This document shows, one piece after another, positions 28,013 to 36,573 of a stretch of DNA of 64,000 nt. Source of the stretch: Streptomyces parvus (GTDB taxonomy: Bacteria; Actinomycetota; Actinomycetes; Streptomycetales; Streptomycetaceae); NCBI RefSeq assembly GCF_014648875.1, contig NZ_BMRY01000003.1, positions 496,001-560,000 on the forward strand, in the 5' to 3' direction. The notes under the pieces were generated by a model, which searched no databases, was not told where the DNA came from, and was given only the letters and a program-made list of their open reading frames with translations. The position numbers were made by a program, and so were the translations under genes. The first letter of the stretch is position 1. Each line of letters opens with the position of its first letter.

Positions 28013-28819
28013 GTGAGCAGGAGCGAAGAGAACGTCAGGCTGACCGTCGGCGCTGCCGAGTTGACCGTCGACCCCGTGCGCGGCTGCCGGATCAGCAGCC
28101 TGCGGATCGGGTCCACCGAACTGCTCCGCCAGGGCGATCGGTACGGCTGTTTCCCGATGGTCCCCTGGTGCGGGCGTACGGGGTACGGGCAGTTCCGCAA
28201 CGGCGACGAGCTCCACGAGCTGCCGCTGAACTCCCCGCCGCACGCCATCCACGGCACCGGCCGGGACACCACCTGGCACCCCGCGTACACGGCCGCCGAC
28301 CTGGCCGAGGGCCGGGCGGCCTTCTACTACGACCTCGCGAAGCCCTGGCCGTACGAGGGCCGGGTGACGCAGACCTTCGAGCTGACCGAGGACACGCTGA
28401 CGCTGGGCCTCGCCGTCGAGACGTACGGCGACTCCTTCCCGGCGCAGGCGGGCTGGCACCCCTGGTTCCTCCGCACCCTCGACGGGCGGGACGCCGAGCT
28501 CTCCTTCGATGCCGCGTGGCAGGAGGAGCGGGGCGGGGACCATCTGCCGACCGGGCGGCGTATCGACCCGCGGCCCGGCCCGTGGGACGACTGCTTCGGT
28601 ATGCCGGACGGCGTGGACGTGAAGCTCACCTGGCCGGAGCGGCTGGAGCTGACGGTGAAGAGCCGCAGCGAATGGGTCGTGATCTACGACGAGCAGGACG
28701 AGGCCGTCTGCGTGGAACCGCAGTCCGGTCCGCCGAACGGGCTGAACACCGCGCCCCGCCTGGTCACCCCGATCGACCCGCTGGAGATGACCACGACCTG
28801 GAGCTGGACGCGGCTCTGA
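28013..28819 (+). CDS. Aldose 1-epimerase
   Basis: The 268-residue enzyme belongs to the galactose mutarotase-like beta-sandwich family that interconverts alpha and beta anomers of sugars. Signatures are GCRISSLRIG near the start, MVPWCGRTGYG, HAIHGTGRDTTW (His residues typical of the active site), and PAQAGWHPWFLR. It lies 21 bases after the SRPBCC gene and 93 before pyrE. Substrate (galactose, glucose or a phosphosugar) is not determined. Confidence 0.88.
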   Translation: MSRSEENVRLTVGAAELTVDPVRGCRISSLRIGSTELLRQGDRYGCFPMVPWCGRTGYGQFRNGDELHELPLNSPPHAIHGTGRDTTWHPAYTAADLAEGRAAFYYDLAKPWPYEGRVTQTFELTEDTLTLGLAVETYGDSFPAQAGWHPWFLRTLDGRDAELSFDAAWQEERGGDHLPTGRRIDPRPGPWDDCFGMPDGVDVKLTWPERLELTVKSRSEWVVIYDEQDEAVCVEPQSGPPNGLNTAPRLVTPIDPLEMTTTWSWTRL

Positions 28820-28911
28820 GCCGGGCGCAGCTCCAGGTCGGCCCGGCTCTGAGCCGGTGTCCGGCGGTGGCCCGGGCATGGGCCCGGTCGGCACCGCTTA
28901 CCCTCGTGGAC

Positions 28912-29451
28912 ATGACTGACGTACGCGCTGACCTGCTCCAGCAGATCAAGGACAAGGCCGTGGTGCACGGCAAGGTGACCCTCTCCTCGGGTCTGGAAGC
29001 CGACTGGTACATCGACCTGCGCCGGATCACGCTGGACGGCAAGGCCGCGCCGCTGGTCGGACAGGTCATGCTCGACGCCACCGCCGAGCTGGACTACGAC
29101 TGCGTCGGCGGGCTGACGCTCGGCGCCGACCCGGTCGCCACCTCGATGCTGCACGCCTCCGCCGCCCGCGGTAAGAGCCTGGACGCGTTCGTCGTCCGCA
29201 AGGCGCAGAAGGCGCACGGGATGCAGCGCCGCATCGAGGGCACGGACGTCAAGGGCCGCCGCTGCCTGGTCGTCGAGGACACCTCGACCACCGGCGGCTC
29301 GCCGCTCACCGCCGTCGAGGCGGTCCGTGAGGCCGGTGGCGAGGTCGTCGCCGTCGCGGTGATCGTCGAGCGCGGGGCCGCCCCGGCCATCGCCGAGGCC
29401 GGTCTGCCGTACGTCCACGTCTACTCGGTGGCCGACCTCGACCTGGGCTGA
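28912..29451 (+). CDS. pyrE: Orotate phosphoribosyltransferase
   Basis: This enzyme converts orotate and PRPP to orotidine 5'-phosphate in pyrimidine synthesis. The 179-residue length fits. The PRPP loop is CLVVEDTSTTGGSPLTAVEAV (about 118-138), and the flexible loop FVVRKAQKAHG carries the catalytic Lys-rich segment. LSSGLEADWYIDLRR near the start is typical. ATG at 28912. A parS-like palindrome follows at once, possibly doubling as its terminator. Confidence 0.95.
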   Translation: MTDVRADLLQQIKDKAVVHGKVTLSSGLEADWYIDLRRITLDGKAAPLVGQVMLDATAELDYDCVGGLTLGADPVATSMLHASAARGKSLDAFVVRKAQKAHGMQRRIEGTDVKGRRCLVVEDTSTTGGSPLTAVEAVREAGGEVVAVAVIVERGAAPAIAEAGLPYVHVYSVADLDLG

Positions 29452-29460
29452 ACCCTCCCC

Positions 29461-29488
29461 GGACCCGGTTTCACGTGAAACCGGGTCC
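29461..29488. other. parS-like ParB site within a perfect 28-bp palindrome
   Basis: The 28-bp perfect palindrome contains GTTTCACGTGAAAC at 29468-29481, the conserved 14-bp core of ParB-binding parS sites. In Streptomyces these cluster around the replication origin. It also sits where a pyrE terminator would be, so both uses are possible. Confidence 0.72.
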
Positions 29489-29596
29489 GCCGGGTGGAGC
29501 CGGAGGGCAAGTCTGGGAAGATGGGGGCGACGATGACGTCGCCCCCAGGTCAGGGACTCACAGCCTGCACACCCGCACATCCCAAGGAGCGGTCAG

Positions 29597-30628
29597 ATGC
29601 CCATCGCAACCCCCGAGGCTTACGCCGAGATGCTCGACCGGGCAAAGGCGGGCAAGTTCGCCTACCCGGCCATCAACGTGACCTCGTCCCAGACCCTGCA
29701 CGCCGCCCTGCGCGGCTTCGCGGAGGCCGAGAGCGACGGCATCGTCCAGATCTCCACCGGTGGTGCGGAGTTCCTGGGCGGCCAGCACAACAAGGACATG
29801 GTCACGGGCGCGGTCGCCCTGGCCGAGTTCGCCCACATCGTCGCCGCGAAGTACGACGTCACCATCGCGCTGCACACCGACCACTGCCCCAAGGACAAGC
29901 TGGACGGGTACGTACGTCCGCTGCTCGACGTCTCCGCCGAGCGCGTCGCCAAGGGTCTGAACCCGCTGTTCCAGTCCCACATGTGGGACGGTTCGGCCGA
30001 GACCCTCGCCGACAACCTGGCCATCGGCCAGGAGCTGCTGGCCAAGGCCGCCGCCGCCAAGATCATCCTTGAGGTCGAGATCACCCCGACCGGTGGCGAG
30101 GAGGACGGCGTCACGCACGAGATCAACGACGAGCTGTACACGACCGTCGACGACGCGCTGCGTACCGCCGAGGCGCTCGGCCTGGGCGAGAAGGGCCGCT
30201 ACCTGCTGGCCGCCTCCTTCGGCAACGTCCACGGCGTCTACAAGCCGGGCAACGTCGTGCTCCGCCCGGAGCTGCTGAAGGACCTCCAGGCGGGCGTCTC
30301 CGAGAAGTACGGCAAGCCGGCCGGCAGCCAGCCGTTCGACTTCGTCTTCCACGGCGGCTCGGGCTCCACCGCCGAGGAGATCGCCACCGCGCTGGAGAAC
30401 GGCGTCGTGAAGATGAACCTCGACACCGACACCCAGTACGCCTTCACCCGCCCGGTCGCGGACCACATGTTCCGCAACTACGACGGTGTCCTGAAGGTCG
30501 ACGGCGAGGTCGGCAACAAGAAGACCTACGACCCCCGCACCTGGGGCAAGCTCGCCGAGGCCGGTATGGCCGCGCGCGTCACCGAGGCCTGCGCGAACCT
30601 GCGCTCCACGGGCACGAAGCTGAAGTAG
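29597..30628 (+). CDS. fba: Class II fructose-1,6-bisphosphate aldolase
   Basis: The zinc enzyme splits fructose 1,6-bisphosphate into dihydroxyacetone phosphate and glyceraldehyde 3-phosphate in glycolysis, and reverses this in gluconeogenesis. The 343-residue protein shows HTDHC (about 95-99, zinc His), EVEITPTGGEEDG, FGNVHGVYKPG (zinc His), the phosphate-binding FHGGSGS, and KMNLDTDTQYAF. AAGGAGCGGTC lies before the ATG. A terminator hairpin follows. Confidence 0.97.
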   Translation: MPIATPEAYAEMLDRAKAGKFAYPAINVTSSQTLHAALRGFAEAESDGIVQISTGGAEFLGGQHNKDMVTGAVALAEFAHIVAAKYDVTIALHTDHCPKDKLDGYVRPLLDVSAERVAKGLNPLFQSHMWDGSAETLADNLAIGQELLAKAAAAKIILEVEITPTGGEEDGVTHEINDELYTTVDDALRTAEALGLGEKGRYLLAASFGNVHGVYKPGNVVLRPELLKDLQAGVSEKYGKPAGSQPFDFVFHGGSGSTAEEIATALENGVVKMNLDTDTQYAFTRPVADHMFRNYDGVLKVDGEVGNKKTYDPRTWGKLAEAGMAARVTEACANLRSTGTKLK

Positions 30629-30664
30629 TCACCCGTCCGCACGGACGGTACGGACATACGGTGC

Positions 30665-30696
30665 CGGGCCCGGTCCTCCTCGGAGGGCCGGGCCCG
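30665..30696 (+). terminator. Terminator after fba
   Basis: A 13-bp GC-rich stem (30665-30677 with 30684-30696, one G-T pair) lies 36 bases after the fba stop. Confidence 0.7.
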
Positions 30697-30738
30697 TTGC
30701 CGTGCCGGAGCTCGGAGTAGAGAGAGAAGGACCTGTTC

Positions 30739-31920
30739 ATGGGCGCGCCCTACGATTTCGATACCGCCGTCGACCGCCGGGGCACCTGGTGCGTCCAGTG
30801 GGACGGGGTCGCCGACAGGTTCGGCGTCGACGGCCTGCTGCCGTTCACCATCTCCGACATGGACTTCGCCACCGCCCCCGAGGTCCTGGCCGCGCTCCGG
30901 GCCCGCCTGGACCACGGGGTGTTCGGCTACACCACCTGGTGGCAGGACGACTTCCGCTCGGCGATAGCCCACTGGTACGCCACCCGGTACGGCACCGAGG
31001 TCGACACCGGGCAGCTCGTCTACGGGCCGTCCGTGCTCAGCCAGCTCTCCCAGCTGCTCCAGATGTGGACGGGCGAGGGGGACGGTGTCGTCGTCCACAC
31101 CCCGGTGTACGACGGGTTCCGCAAGGCGATCACCGGGCTCGGGCGGGAGTTGCGCGGGGTGCCGGTGGGGGACGAGGAGGCGCTGGAGCGGGAGCTGGCC
31201 CGTCCGGACGCGAAGGTGCTGGTGCTGTGCTCGCCCCACAACCCGACCGGCCGGGTGTGGACGGCCGACGAGCTGACCCGGACGGCGGCGCTCGCCGAGC
31301 GGTACGGGGTCGCGGTGATCAGCGACGAGATCCACGCGGACTTCGTGCACGACGACGGTGCGGGGCGCGTCCATGTGCCGTGGACACGGGTGGCGGGCGA
31401 GGGCCGGTGGGCGCTGATCACCTCCGGGTCGAAGGCGTTCAACTTTCCGGCGCTGACCGGGTCGTACGGGTTCATCGGGGACCCGGCCGACCGGACGGAG
31501 TTCCTGCGCCGGATGGAGACGGCGGAGGGGCTGGCGTCACCGGCGGTCCTGTCGCTGACCGCGCACATCGCTGCGTACCGGGAGGGGGCGGCGTGGCTGG
31601 ACGCGGTGCGGGGGTATGTGGCGGGGAACCTGGGTCACGTGGCCGAGCGGCTGGGGGCCGCCTTCCCCGAGCTGGGGTGGGTGCCGCCGCAGGCCGGATA
31701 CCTGGCGTGGATCGACCTGCGGCCGCTGGGGGTGGAGGAGTCCGCGTTGCAGCGGGTGCTGGTGGAGCGGGAGCGGGTGGCGATCATGGGGGGTTCTGTC
31801 TACGGCGCGCCGGGGTTCGTGCGGCTGAATGTGGGGTGTCCCCGGGAGAAGGTGGAGTTGGGGGTGGAGGCGCTGGTGCGGGCTGTGGAGAGCCTGAGAA
31901 CAAGCCCCTCCGGCGATTGA
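30739..31920 (+). CDS. MalY/PatB-type PLP enzyme (C-S lyase or aminotransferase)
   Basis: The 393-residue type I PLP enzyme follows the MalY/PatB (cystathionine beta-lyase-like) pattern. MDFATAPEVLAAL lies near the N-terminus, then YGPSVLSQLSQLL, CSPHNPTGRVW, VISDEIHADFVH, and SGSKAFNFPAL with the PLP lysine near residue 232. C-S lyases of this type cut cystathionine or cysteine conjugates; some members transaminate instead. AGAGAGAAGGA lies before the ATG. The last codons lie inside an interspersed repeat (31901-31949), so the C-terminus may have been changed by it. Confidence 0.88.
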   Translation: MGAPYDFDTAVDRRGTWCVQWDGVADRFGVDGLLPFTISDMDFATAPEVLAALRARLDHGVFGYTTWWQDDFRSAIAHWYATRYGTEVDTGQLVYGPSVLSQLSQLLQMWTGEGDGVVVHTPVYDGFRKAITGLGRELRGVPVGDEEALERELARPDAKVLVLCSPHNPTGRVWTADELTRTAALAERYGVAVISDEIHADFVHDDGAGRVHVPWTRVAGEGRWALITSGSKAFNFPALTGSYGFIGDPADRTEFLRRMETAEGLASPAVLSLTAHIAAYREGAAWLDAVRGYVAGNLGHVAERLGAAFPELGWVPPQAGYLAWIDLRPLGVEESALQRVLVERERVAIMGGSVYGAPGFVRLNVGCPREKVELGVEALVRAVESLRTSPSGD

Positions 31921-31949
31921 GGAGCGGGGGTGCGGGGGCAGCGCCCCCG
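31901..31949 (+). repeat. 49-bp interspersed repeat, copy A
   Basis: This sequence matches 42241-42289 at 46 of 49 positions and ends with a short hairpin (GGGGGC/GCCCCC). It contains the stop codon of the MalY-like gene. Confidence 0.9.
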
Positions 31950-31961
31950 TGACGGCGCGGT

Positions 31962-32083
31962 GTGCGGGCTCTTGGCTCGTGGGCGGGCCTTCCGGGGGCT
32001 TGAAGTGCGGGCTCTTGGCTCGTGCGGGCATTCGGGGGCTTGAAGTGCGGGCTCCTGCCTCGTGGGCGGGCACTCGGGGGCTC
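31962..32083 (+). repeat. Three imperfect tandem units of about 40 bp
   Basis: Units start at 31962, 32005 and 32045, each opening GTGCGGGCTC, with a TGGCTCGTG-like middle and a CGGGGGCT end. They fill the gap before the MFS gene. Confidence 0.85.
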
Positions 32084-32105
32084 CTCAATCGCCGGAGAGG
32101 CTTGA
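32081..32105 (-). repeat. Interspersed repeat, inverted partial copy
   Basis: Reverse-complemented, this segment reads as the first half of the 49-bp repeat (CTCCGGCGATTGAGGAG core). It lies just before the MFS start, so the whole 31901-32105 block has inverted ends. Confidence 0.8.
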
Positions 32106-33632
32106 ATGGGGCACGCTGGCCCCATGGCTGCTGCTGGCTCCGCCCCCGGCGAGATCCGGGTCGCCTCGCCCGCCGGGCGCTGGGTCGTGCTGACCACCGT
32201 GCTCGGGTCCGGCATGGCGATGCTCGACTCGACCGTCATCAACGTCGCCCTGCCCCGCATCGGCGAGGATCTCGGCACCGACATGGCCGCCCTCCAGTGG
32301 ACCACCAACGCCTACATGCTCACGCTCGCCGGGCTGATCCTCCTCGGCGGGGCGCTCGGGGACCGGTACGGGCGGCGGCGGGTGTTCCTGGTGGGGGTGG
32401 TGTGGTTCGCCGCCGCCTCGCTGCTCTGCGGCATCGCGCCGAACGCGGGCGTCCTCATCGCCGCCCGGGCGCTCCAGGGCGTCGGCGGGGCGCTCCTCAC
32501 GCCGGGGTCCCTCGCGCTCATCCAGGCCGGTTTCCATCCGGACGACCGGGCGCGGGCCGTGGGGCTCTGGTCCGGGTTCGGCGGGGTCGGGGCGGCCGTC
32601 GGACCGTTCGTGGGCGGGTGGCTCGTCGACGGGCCCGGATGGCGCTGGGTGTTCCTGCTGAATCTGCCGCTCGCCGCGATCTGCGTGCCCGTCGCGCTCC
32701 GCCACGTACCGGAGTCGCGGGATCCGGCGGCGCACGGCCGCTTCGACGTGCTGGGGGCCGCCCTCGGGGCCCTGGCGCTGGCCGGGGTGACGTACGCGCT
32801 GATCGAGGCCCCGGAGCAGGGCGCATCGCCGCTCGTGATCGGGGCGGCGCTCGGCGGGCTGGTCCTCGGAGCGGCGTTCGTCCTCGTCGAGCGGCGGCGG
32901 GCGGACCCCATGCTGCCGCCGTCGATCTTCCGCTCCCGGCTCTTCACCTCGGTCAATCTGGTGACCTTCTGCGTCTACGCGGCCCTCGGCGGCTTCTTCT
33001 TCCTCTCCGCGATCCAGCTCCAGGTCGTCGCCGGGTACTCCGCGCTGGGGGCCGGTACCGCGCTGCTGCCCACCACCGTGCTGATGCTGCTCTTCTCCGC
33101 CCAGGCCGGTGAGCTGGGGCGGCGCATCGGGCCCCGCATCCCGCTCACCGTGGGGCCGCTGCTGGCCGCCGCCGGGATGCTCCTGATGCTGCGGGTCGGG
33201 CCGGACAGCGCCTCCTTCGGCGGGTACGTCACCGAGGTGCTGCCCGCCGTCCTGGTGCTCGGCGCCGGGCTCGTCGTGGTCGTCGCGCCGCTCACCGCGA
33301 CCGTCCTGGCCGCCGTGGACACCGGGCGGGCCGGTCTGGCCAGCGGCATCAACAACGCCGCCGCCCGGGCCGCCGGGCTCATCGCGGTGGCCGCCCTGCC
33401 GCTGCTCGCCGGGATGGGGCCCGAGGCGTACCGGGACGCGGGCGAGTTCGCCACGACCTTCCGGCGGGCGATGCCGATGTGCGCGGGGCTGCTGGTGGCG
33501 GGCGCGCTCCTCGCCTGGTGGACGGTGCGTACCCCGGCCGCGACCACCGCCGTCCGGAGTGAGCGGCCCGAGTGCGCGGTGCACTGCGGGGTCGTCGCCC
33601 CGCCGCTGGAGCCGGAGCGGCGGGAGGGGTGA
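32106..33632 (+). CDS. MFS drug exporter, 14-helix DHA2 (EmrB/QacA) type
   Basis: The 508-residue proton antiporter has about 14 transmembrane helices. Visible motifs are the early LDSTVINVALPRIGEDL (helix 1 motif D1), GALGDRYGRRRVF (motif A), and the ALQGVGGALLTPGSLALI helix 4 pattern. Such pumps expel drugs or self-made metabolites. ATG 32106 has GGAGAGG upstream, which itself belongs to the inverted repeat copy; ATG 32124 is the alternative start. It lies between repeats and the core DUF3151 gene, so it may be a later arrival. Confidence 0.88.
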   Translation: MGHAGPMAAAGSAPGEIRVASPAGRWVVLTTVLGSGMAMLDSTVINVALPRIGEDLGTDMAALQWTTNAYMLTLAGLILLGGALGDRYGRRRVFLVGVVWFAAASLLCGIAPNAGVLIAARALQGVGGALLTPGSLALIQAGFHPDDRARAVGLWSGFGGVGAAVGPFVGGWLVDGPGWRWVFLLNLPLAAICVPVALRHVPESRDPAAHGRFDVLGAALGALALAGVTYALIEAPEQGASPLVIGAALGGLVLGAAFVLVERRRADPMLPPSIFRSRLFTSVNLVTFCVYAALGGFFFLSAIQLQVVAGYSALGAGTALLPTTVLMLLFSAQAGELGRRIGPRIPLTVGPLLAAAGMLLMLRVGPDSASFGGYVTEVLPAVLVLGAGLVVVVAPLTATVLAAVDTGRAGLASGINNAAARAAGLIAVAALPLLAGMGPEAYRDAGEFATTFRRAMPMCAGLLVAGALLAWWTVRTPAATTAVRSERPECAVHCGVVAPPLEPERREG

Positions 33633-33719
33633 GACCCCGCCCGGGGCTCGCGAGCCCGACATGATCCGGACGAAAGGCCCGTGGTCCCGCCGGGACGTGA
33701 CGGCAGGCACACTTGAACC

Positions 33720-34133
33720 ATGTCCATCCACGAGAACCTGCTCGGGGGCCCCGCCCCGACCCACCTCCCCGACGACCCCGAGCCGCGTGAGCTGCTCGCC
33801 GCCGGCACCCCGCCCGCCGAGGTCGCCGCGAAGTACCCCACCTCCTCGCTCGCCTGGGCGCAGCTCGCCGACGAGGCGTACGAGGGCGGCCGGGTCGTCG
33901 AGTCGTACGCGTACGCCCGTACCGGCTACCACCGCGGCCTCGACTCCCTGCGCCGGGCCGGCTGGAAGGGCCACGGGCCCGTCCCGTTCGAGCACGAGCC
34001 GAACCGCGGCTTCCTGCGCGCCCTGCACGCCCTGGCCCGGGCCGCCGGGTCGATCGGGGAGACCGAGGAGCACGAGCGCTGCACCACGTTCCTGCGCGAC
34101 TCCTCGCCGACCGCCGCCGACATCCTGAGCTGA
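33720..34133 (+). CDS. DUF3151-like protein
   Basis: The 137-residue cytosolic helical protein matches the actinobacterial DUF3151 pattern: HENLLGGPAPTHLPDDPE near the start, KYPTSSLAWAQLADEA, YARTGYHRGLDSLRRAGW and GFLRALHALARAA. The tetratricopeptide-like helices suggest a binding role; function unknown. In related genomes it sits near fba, as here. A terminator hairpin follows. Confidence 0.8.
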   Translation: MSIHENLLGGPAPTHLPDDPEPRELLAAGTPPAEVAAKYPTSSLAWAQLADEAYEGGRVVESYAYARTGYHRGLDSLRRAGWKGHGPVPFEHEPNRGFLRALHALARAAGSIGETEEHERCTTFLRDSSPTAADILS

Positions 34134-34144
34134 CCTTCTCGGCC

Positions 34145-34173
34145 CTCCCCGCCCCAGCACGACGGGCGGGGAG
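34145..34173 (+). terminator. Terminator after the DUF3151 gene
   Basis: A 10-bp stem (34145-34154 with 34164-34173) lies 12 bases after the stop codon. Confidence 0.65.
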
Positions 34174-34262
34174 CGGCTTAGTATGCGAGCAGGGGACCGG
34201 AGCTCCACCACCTCACGGAAGGGGCGGACCGCTACCCGGAAGCTCGTGTCGAGGAGACAGAA

Positions 34263-35111
34263 ATGTCGACCAACCACCCCGACCCCGAAGCCACCGGTGC
34301 GGACACCCCGTACCTGGACTTCGCGGGAACGACTCCGTACGAGGACTACGTCCAGGCGGATGTCCTGACCCACCTCCAGCACCTGCGCTCGGACGATCCC
34401 GGCGAGATGGTCTTCCTGGTCACCACCCAGGTCATGGAGCTGTGGTTCACCGTCATCGTCCATGAGTGGGAGACGGCCACCCGCGCCCTGCGCGAGGACC
34501 GCATACCCGTCGCGCGCGATGCCCTGAAGCGTTCGCTCCGCGAGCTGGAGGCGCTCAACGAGTCCTGGCGGCCGCTGGCCGGACTCACCCCCGCCCAGTT
34601 CAACTCCTACCGGAGCTCCCTCGGCGAGGGGTCCGGGTTCCAGTCCGCGATGTACCGGCGGATGGAGTTCCTGCTCGGCGACAAGTCCGCCTCCATGCTG
34701 GTGCCGCACCGGGGCGCGCCCCGCGTGTACGCGGAGCTGGAGAAGGCGCTCGGGGAGCCCAGCCTGTACGACGAGACCCTCGCCCTGCTGGCCCGGCGCG
34801 GGTACGCCATTCCCGAGGCCGTCACCACCCGGGACCTCACCAAGCGGTACGAGCCGTCGCCCGAGGTCGAGGCCGTGTGGGCGGAGATCTACGCCTCCGA
34901 CGACCAGAACGACGAGCTGGTCCGCCTCGGTGAGCTGCTCACCGACGTCGGCGAGCTGGTGTGGCGCTGGCGCAACGACCACCTGGTCGCCACCCGTCGC
35001 GCGATGGGCTCCAAGACCGGCACCGGCGGTTCCGCCGGGGTCGCCTGGCTGGAGAAGCGCGCCACGAAGAACGTGTTCCCCGAGCTGTGGACGGCGCGCA
35101 GCCATGTCTGA
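34263..35111 (+). CDS. kynA: Tryptophan 2,3-dioxygenase
   Basis: The haem enzyme opens the indole ring of tryptophan with O2 to give N-formylkynurenine, the first step of the kynurenine route. The 282-residue protein has the family blocks LDFAGTTPYEDYVQADVLTHLQ, the long helix QVMELWFTVIVHEWETATRAL, YRSSLGEGSGFQSAMYRRME and WRWRNDHLVATRRAMGSKTGTGGSAG (haem-ligand His region). GAGGAGACAG precedes the ATG. The stop overlaps kynU by 8 bases. Confidence 0.95.
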   Translation: MSTNHPDPEATGADTPYLDFAGTTPYEDYVQADVLTHLQHLRSDDPGEMVFLVTTQVMELWFTVIVHEWETATRALREDRIPVARDALKRSLRELEALNESWRPLAGLTPAQFNSYRSSLGEGSGFQSAMYRRMEFLLGDKSASMLVPHRGAPRVYAELEKALGEPSLYDETLALLARRGYAIPEAVTTRDLTKRYEPSPEVEAVWAEIYASDDQNDELVRLGELLTDVGELVWRWRNDHLVATRRAMGSKTGTGGSAGVAWLEKRATKNVFPELWTARSHV

Positions 35112-36354
35112 GACCACGAACACGAACACGAACACGACCGCGTCCGCGACCACGACGGAAGCCCTCCGCGAGCGGGCGCTGAAGCTCGACGCCGCCGATC
35201 AGCTGGCCGACCGCCGCGAACTCTTCGCGCTCGACGACGGCGTCTACCTCGACGGCAACTCGCTCGGCGCGCTGCCCGCCCACGTCCCCGCCCGTGTGCA
35301 GGACGTCCTCACCCGCCAGTGGGGCGAGCTGCGCATCCGGTCCTGGGAGGAGAGCGGCTGGTGGACCGCGCCCGAGCGGGTCGGCGACCGGATCGCCCCG
35401 CTCGTCGGGGCCGCCGCCGGGCAGATCGTCGTCGGTGACTCGACCAGCGTGAACGTCTTCAAGGCCGTCGTCGCCGCGGCCCGCATCGCGGGCGAGGGAC
35501 GCGACGAGATCCTGGTTGACGCGACGACCTTTCCCACGGACGGGTACATCGCGGCGTCCGCCGCCCGGCTCACCGGCCACCGGATCGTGCCCGTCGCCCC
35601 CGCCGACGTACCGGCCGCGCTCGGTCCCCGTACCGCCGTGGTCCTGCTCAACCAGGTCGACTACCGCTCCGGCCGGCTGCACGATCTGCCGGGGCTGACC
35701 GCCGCCGTCCACGCGGCGGGCGCGGTCGCGGTGTGGGACCTCTGCCACAGCGCCGGCGCGCTGCCCGTCGGGCTCGACGAGCACGGGGTGGACCTGGCCG
35801 TCGGCTGTACGTACAAGTACCTCAACGGCGGCCCCGGTTCGCCCGCGTACCTGTACGTCGCCGAGCGCCACCAGGCCGCCTTCGACTCGCCGCTGCCGGG
35901 CTGGAACTCGCACGCCGACCCGTTCGGCATGACCCCCGACTACGCCCCGGCGGACGGTTCCGCACGGGGCCGGGTCGGCACCCCCGACATCGTGTCCATG
36001 CTGACGCTGGAAGCGGCGCTCGACGCGTGGGACGGGGTGGAGGTGGACGCCGTACGGGCGAAGTCCCTCGCGCTGACGGACTTCTTCCTGGAGTGCGTGG
36101 AGGCGTACGTCCCGGCGGGCCGGGTCACCTCCGTCACCCCGGCCGCGCACGCCGAACGCGGCAGCCAGGTCGCCCTGCGCTGCGACGACGCCGAGTCCGT
36201 GATGCGCCGCCTCATCGAGCGGGGCGTCGTCGGCGATCTGCGGCGGCCGGACGTGCTGCGGTTCGGTTTCACCCCGCTGTACGTCGGATTCGCCGACGCG
36301 GAACGGGCGGCGCGGGTTCTGGCCGAGGTGCTGGCGGAGACCGCGGGCGCCTGA
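35104..36354 (+). CDS. kynU: Kynureninase
   Basis: The PLP enzyme cleaves kynurenine to anthranilate and alanine. The 416-residue product has a Thr/Asn-rich start, then DGVYLDGNSLGALP, DSTSVNVFKAVVAA, VLLNQVDYRSGRLHDLPGL, VWDLCHSAGALPVGLDEH and CTYKYLNGGPGSPAYLYV with the PLP lysine near residue 238. It overlaps kynA by 8 bases, so they are coupled. A hairpin follows (36381-36415). With the formamidase-like gene downstream, a tryptophan-to-anthranilate path is complete. Confidence 0.95.
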   Translation: MSETTNTNTNTTASATTTEALRERALKLDAADQLADRRELFALDDGVYLDGNSLGALPAHVPARVQDVLTRQWGELRIRSWEESGWWTAPERVGDRIAPLVGAAAGQIVVGDSTSVNVFKAVVAAARIAGEGRDEILVDATTFPTDGYIAASAARLTGHRIVPVAPADVPAALGPRTAVVLLNQVDYRSGRLHDLPGLTAAVHAAGAVAVWDLCHSAGALPVGLDEHGVDLAVGCTYKYLNGGPGSPAYLYVAERHQAAFDSPLPGWNSHADPFGMTPDYAPADGSARGRVGTPDIVSMLTLEAALDAWDGVEVDAVRAKSLALTDFFLECVEAYVPAGRVTSVTPAAHAERGSQVALRCDDAESVMRRLIERGVVGDLRRPDVLRFGFTPLYVGFADAERAARVLAEVLAETAGA

Positions 36355-36380
36355 CAGCGCGTCAACAGGGGTTCGGGCGG

Positions 36381-36415
36381 GCGGGGACGGTGCCGAGTGC
36401 TGGTACCGTCCCCGC
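36381..36415 (+). terminator. Terminator-like hairpin after kynU
   Basis: A 14-bp stem with one G-T pair (36381-36394 with 36402-36415). It would partly separate the formamidase-like gene from kynA-kynU. Confidence 0.65.
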
Positions 36416-36471
36416 AGGTCAACCCAGTTGGGCACCTGACGCAGGCACAGAACACAGGCACAGGACACAGG

Positions 36472-36535
36472 CACAGAGCACTGGCGCGGAGCACAGGCAC
36501 TGGCACAGAGCACTGGCGCGGAGCACAGGCACTGG
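36472..36535 (+). repeat. Two perfect 32-bp tandem units
   Basis: Units 36472-36503 and 36504-36535 are identical; further degenerate CACAGGCACTGG-like pieces flank them (about 36440-36550). They occupy the leader of the formamidase-like gene. Confidence 0.85.
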
Positions 36536-36573
36536 CACTGGCACAGGCCACGGGCAGAGGACGGTTGAGCGGC

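Noticed and set aside
32085..35153. A 1022-codon open frame on the minus strand
   Set aside because: It lies antisense to the MFS, DUF3151 and kynA genes. Its translation is low-complexity Arg/Gly/Pro-rich text typical of a GC-driven shadow frame.
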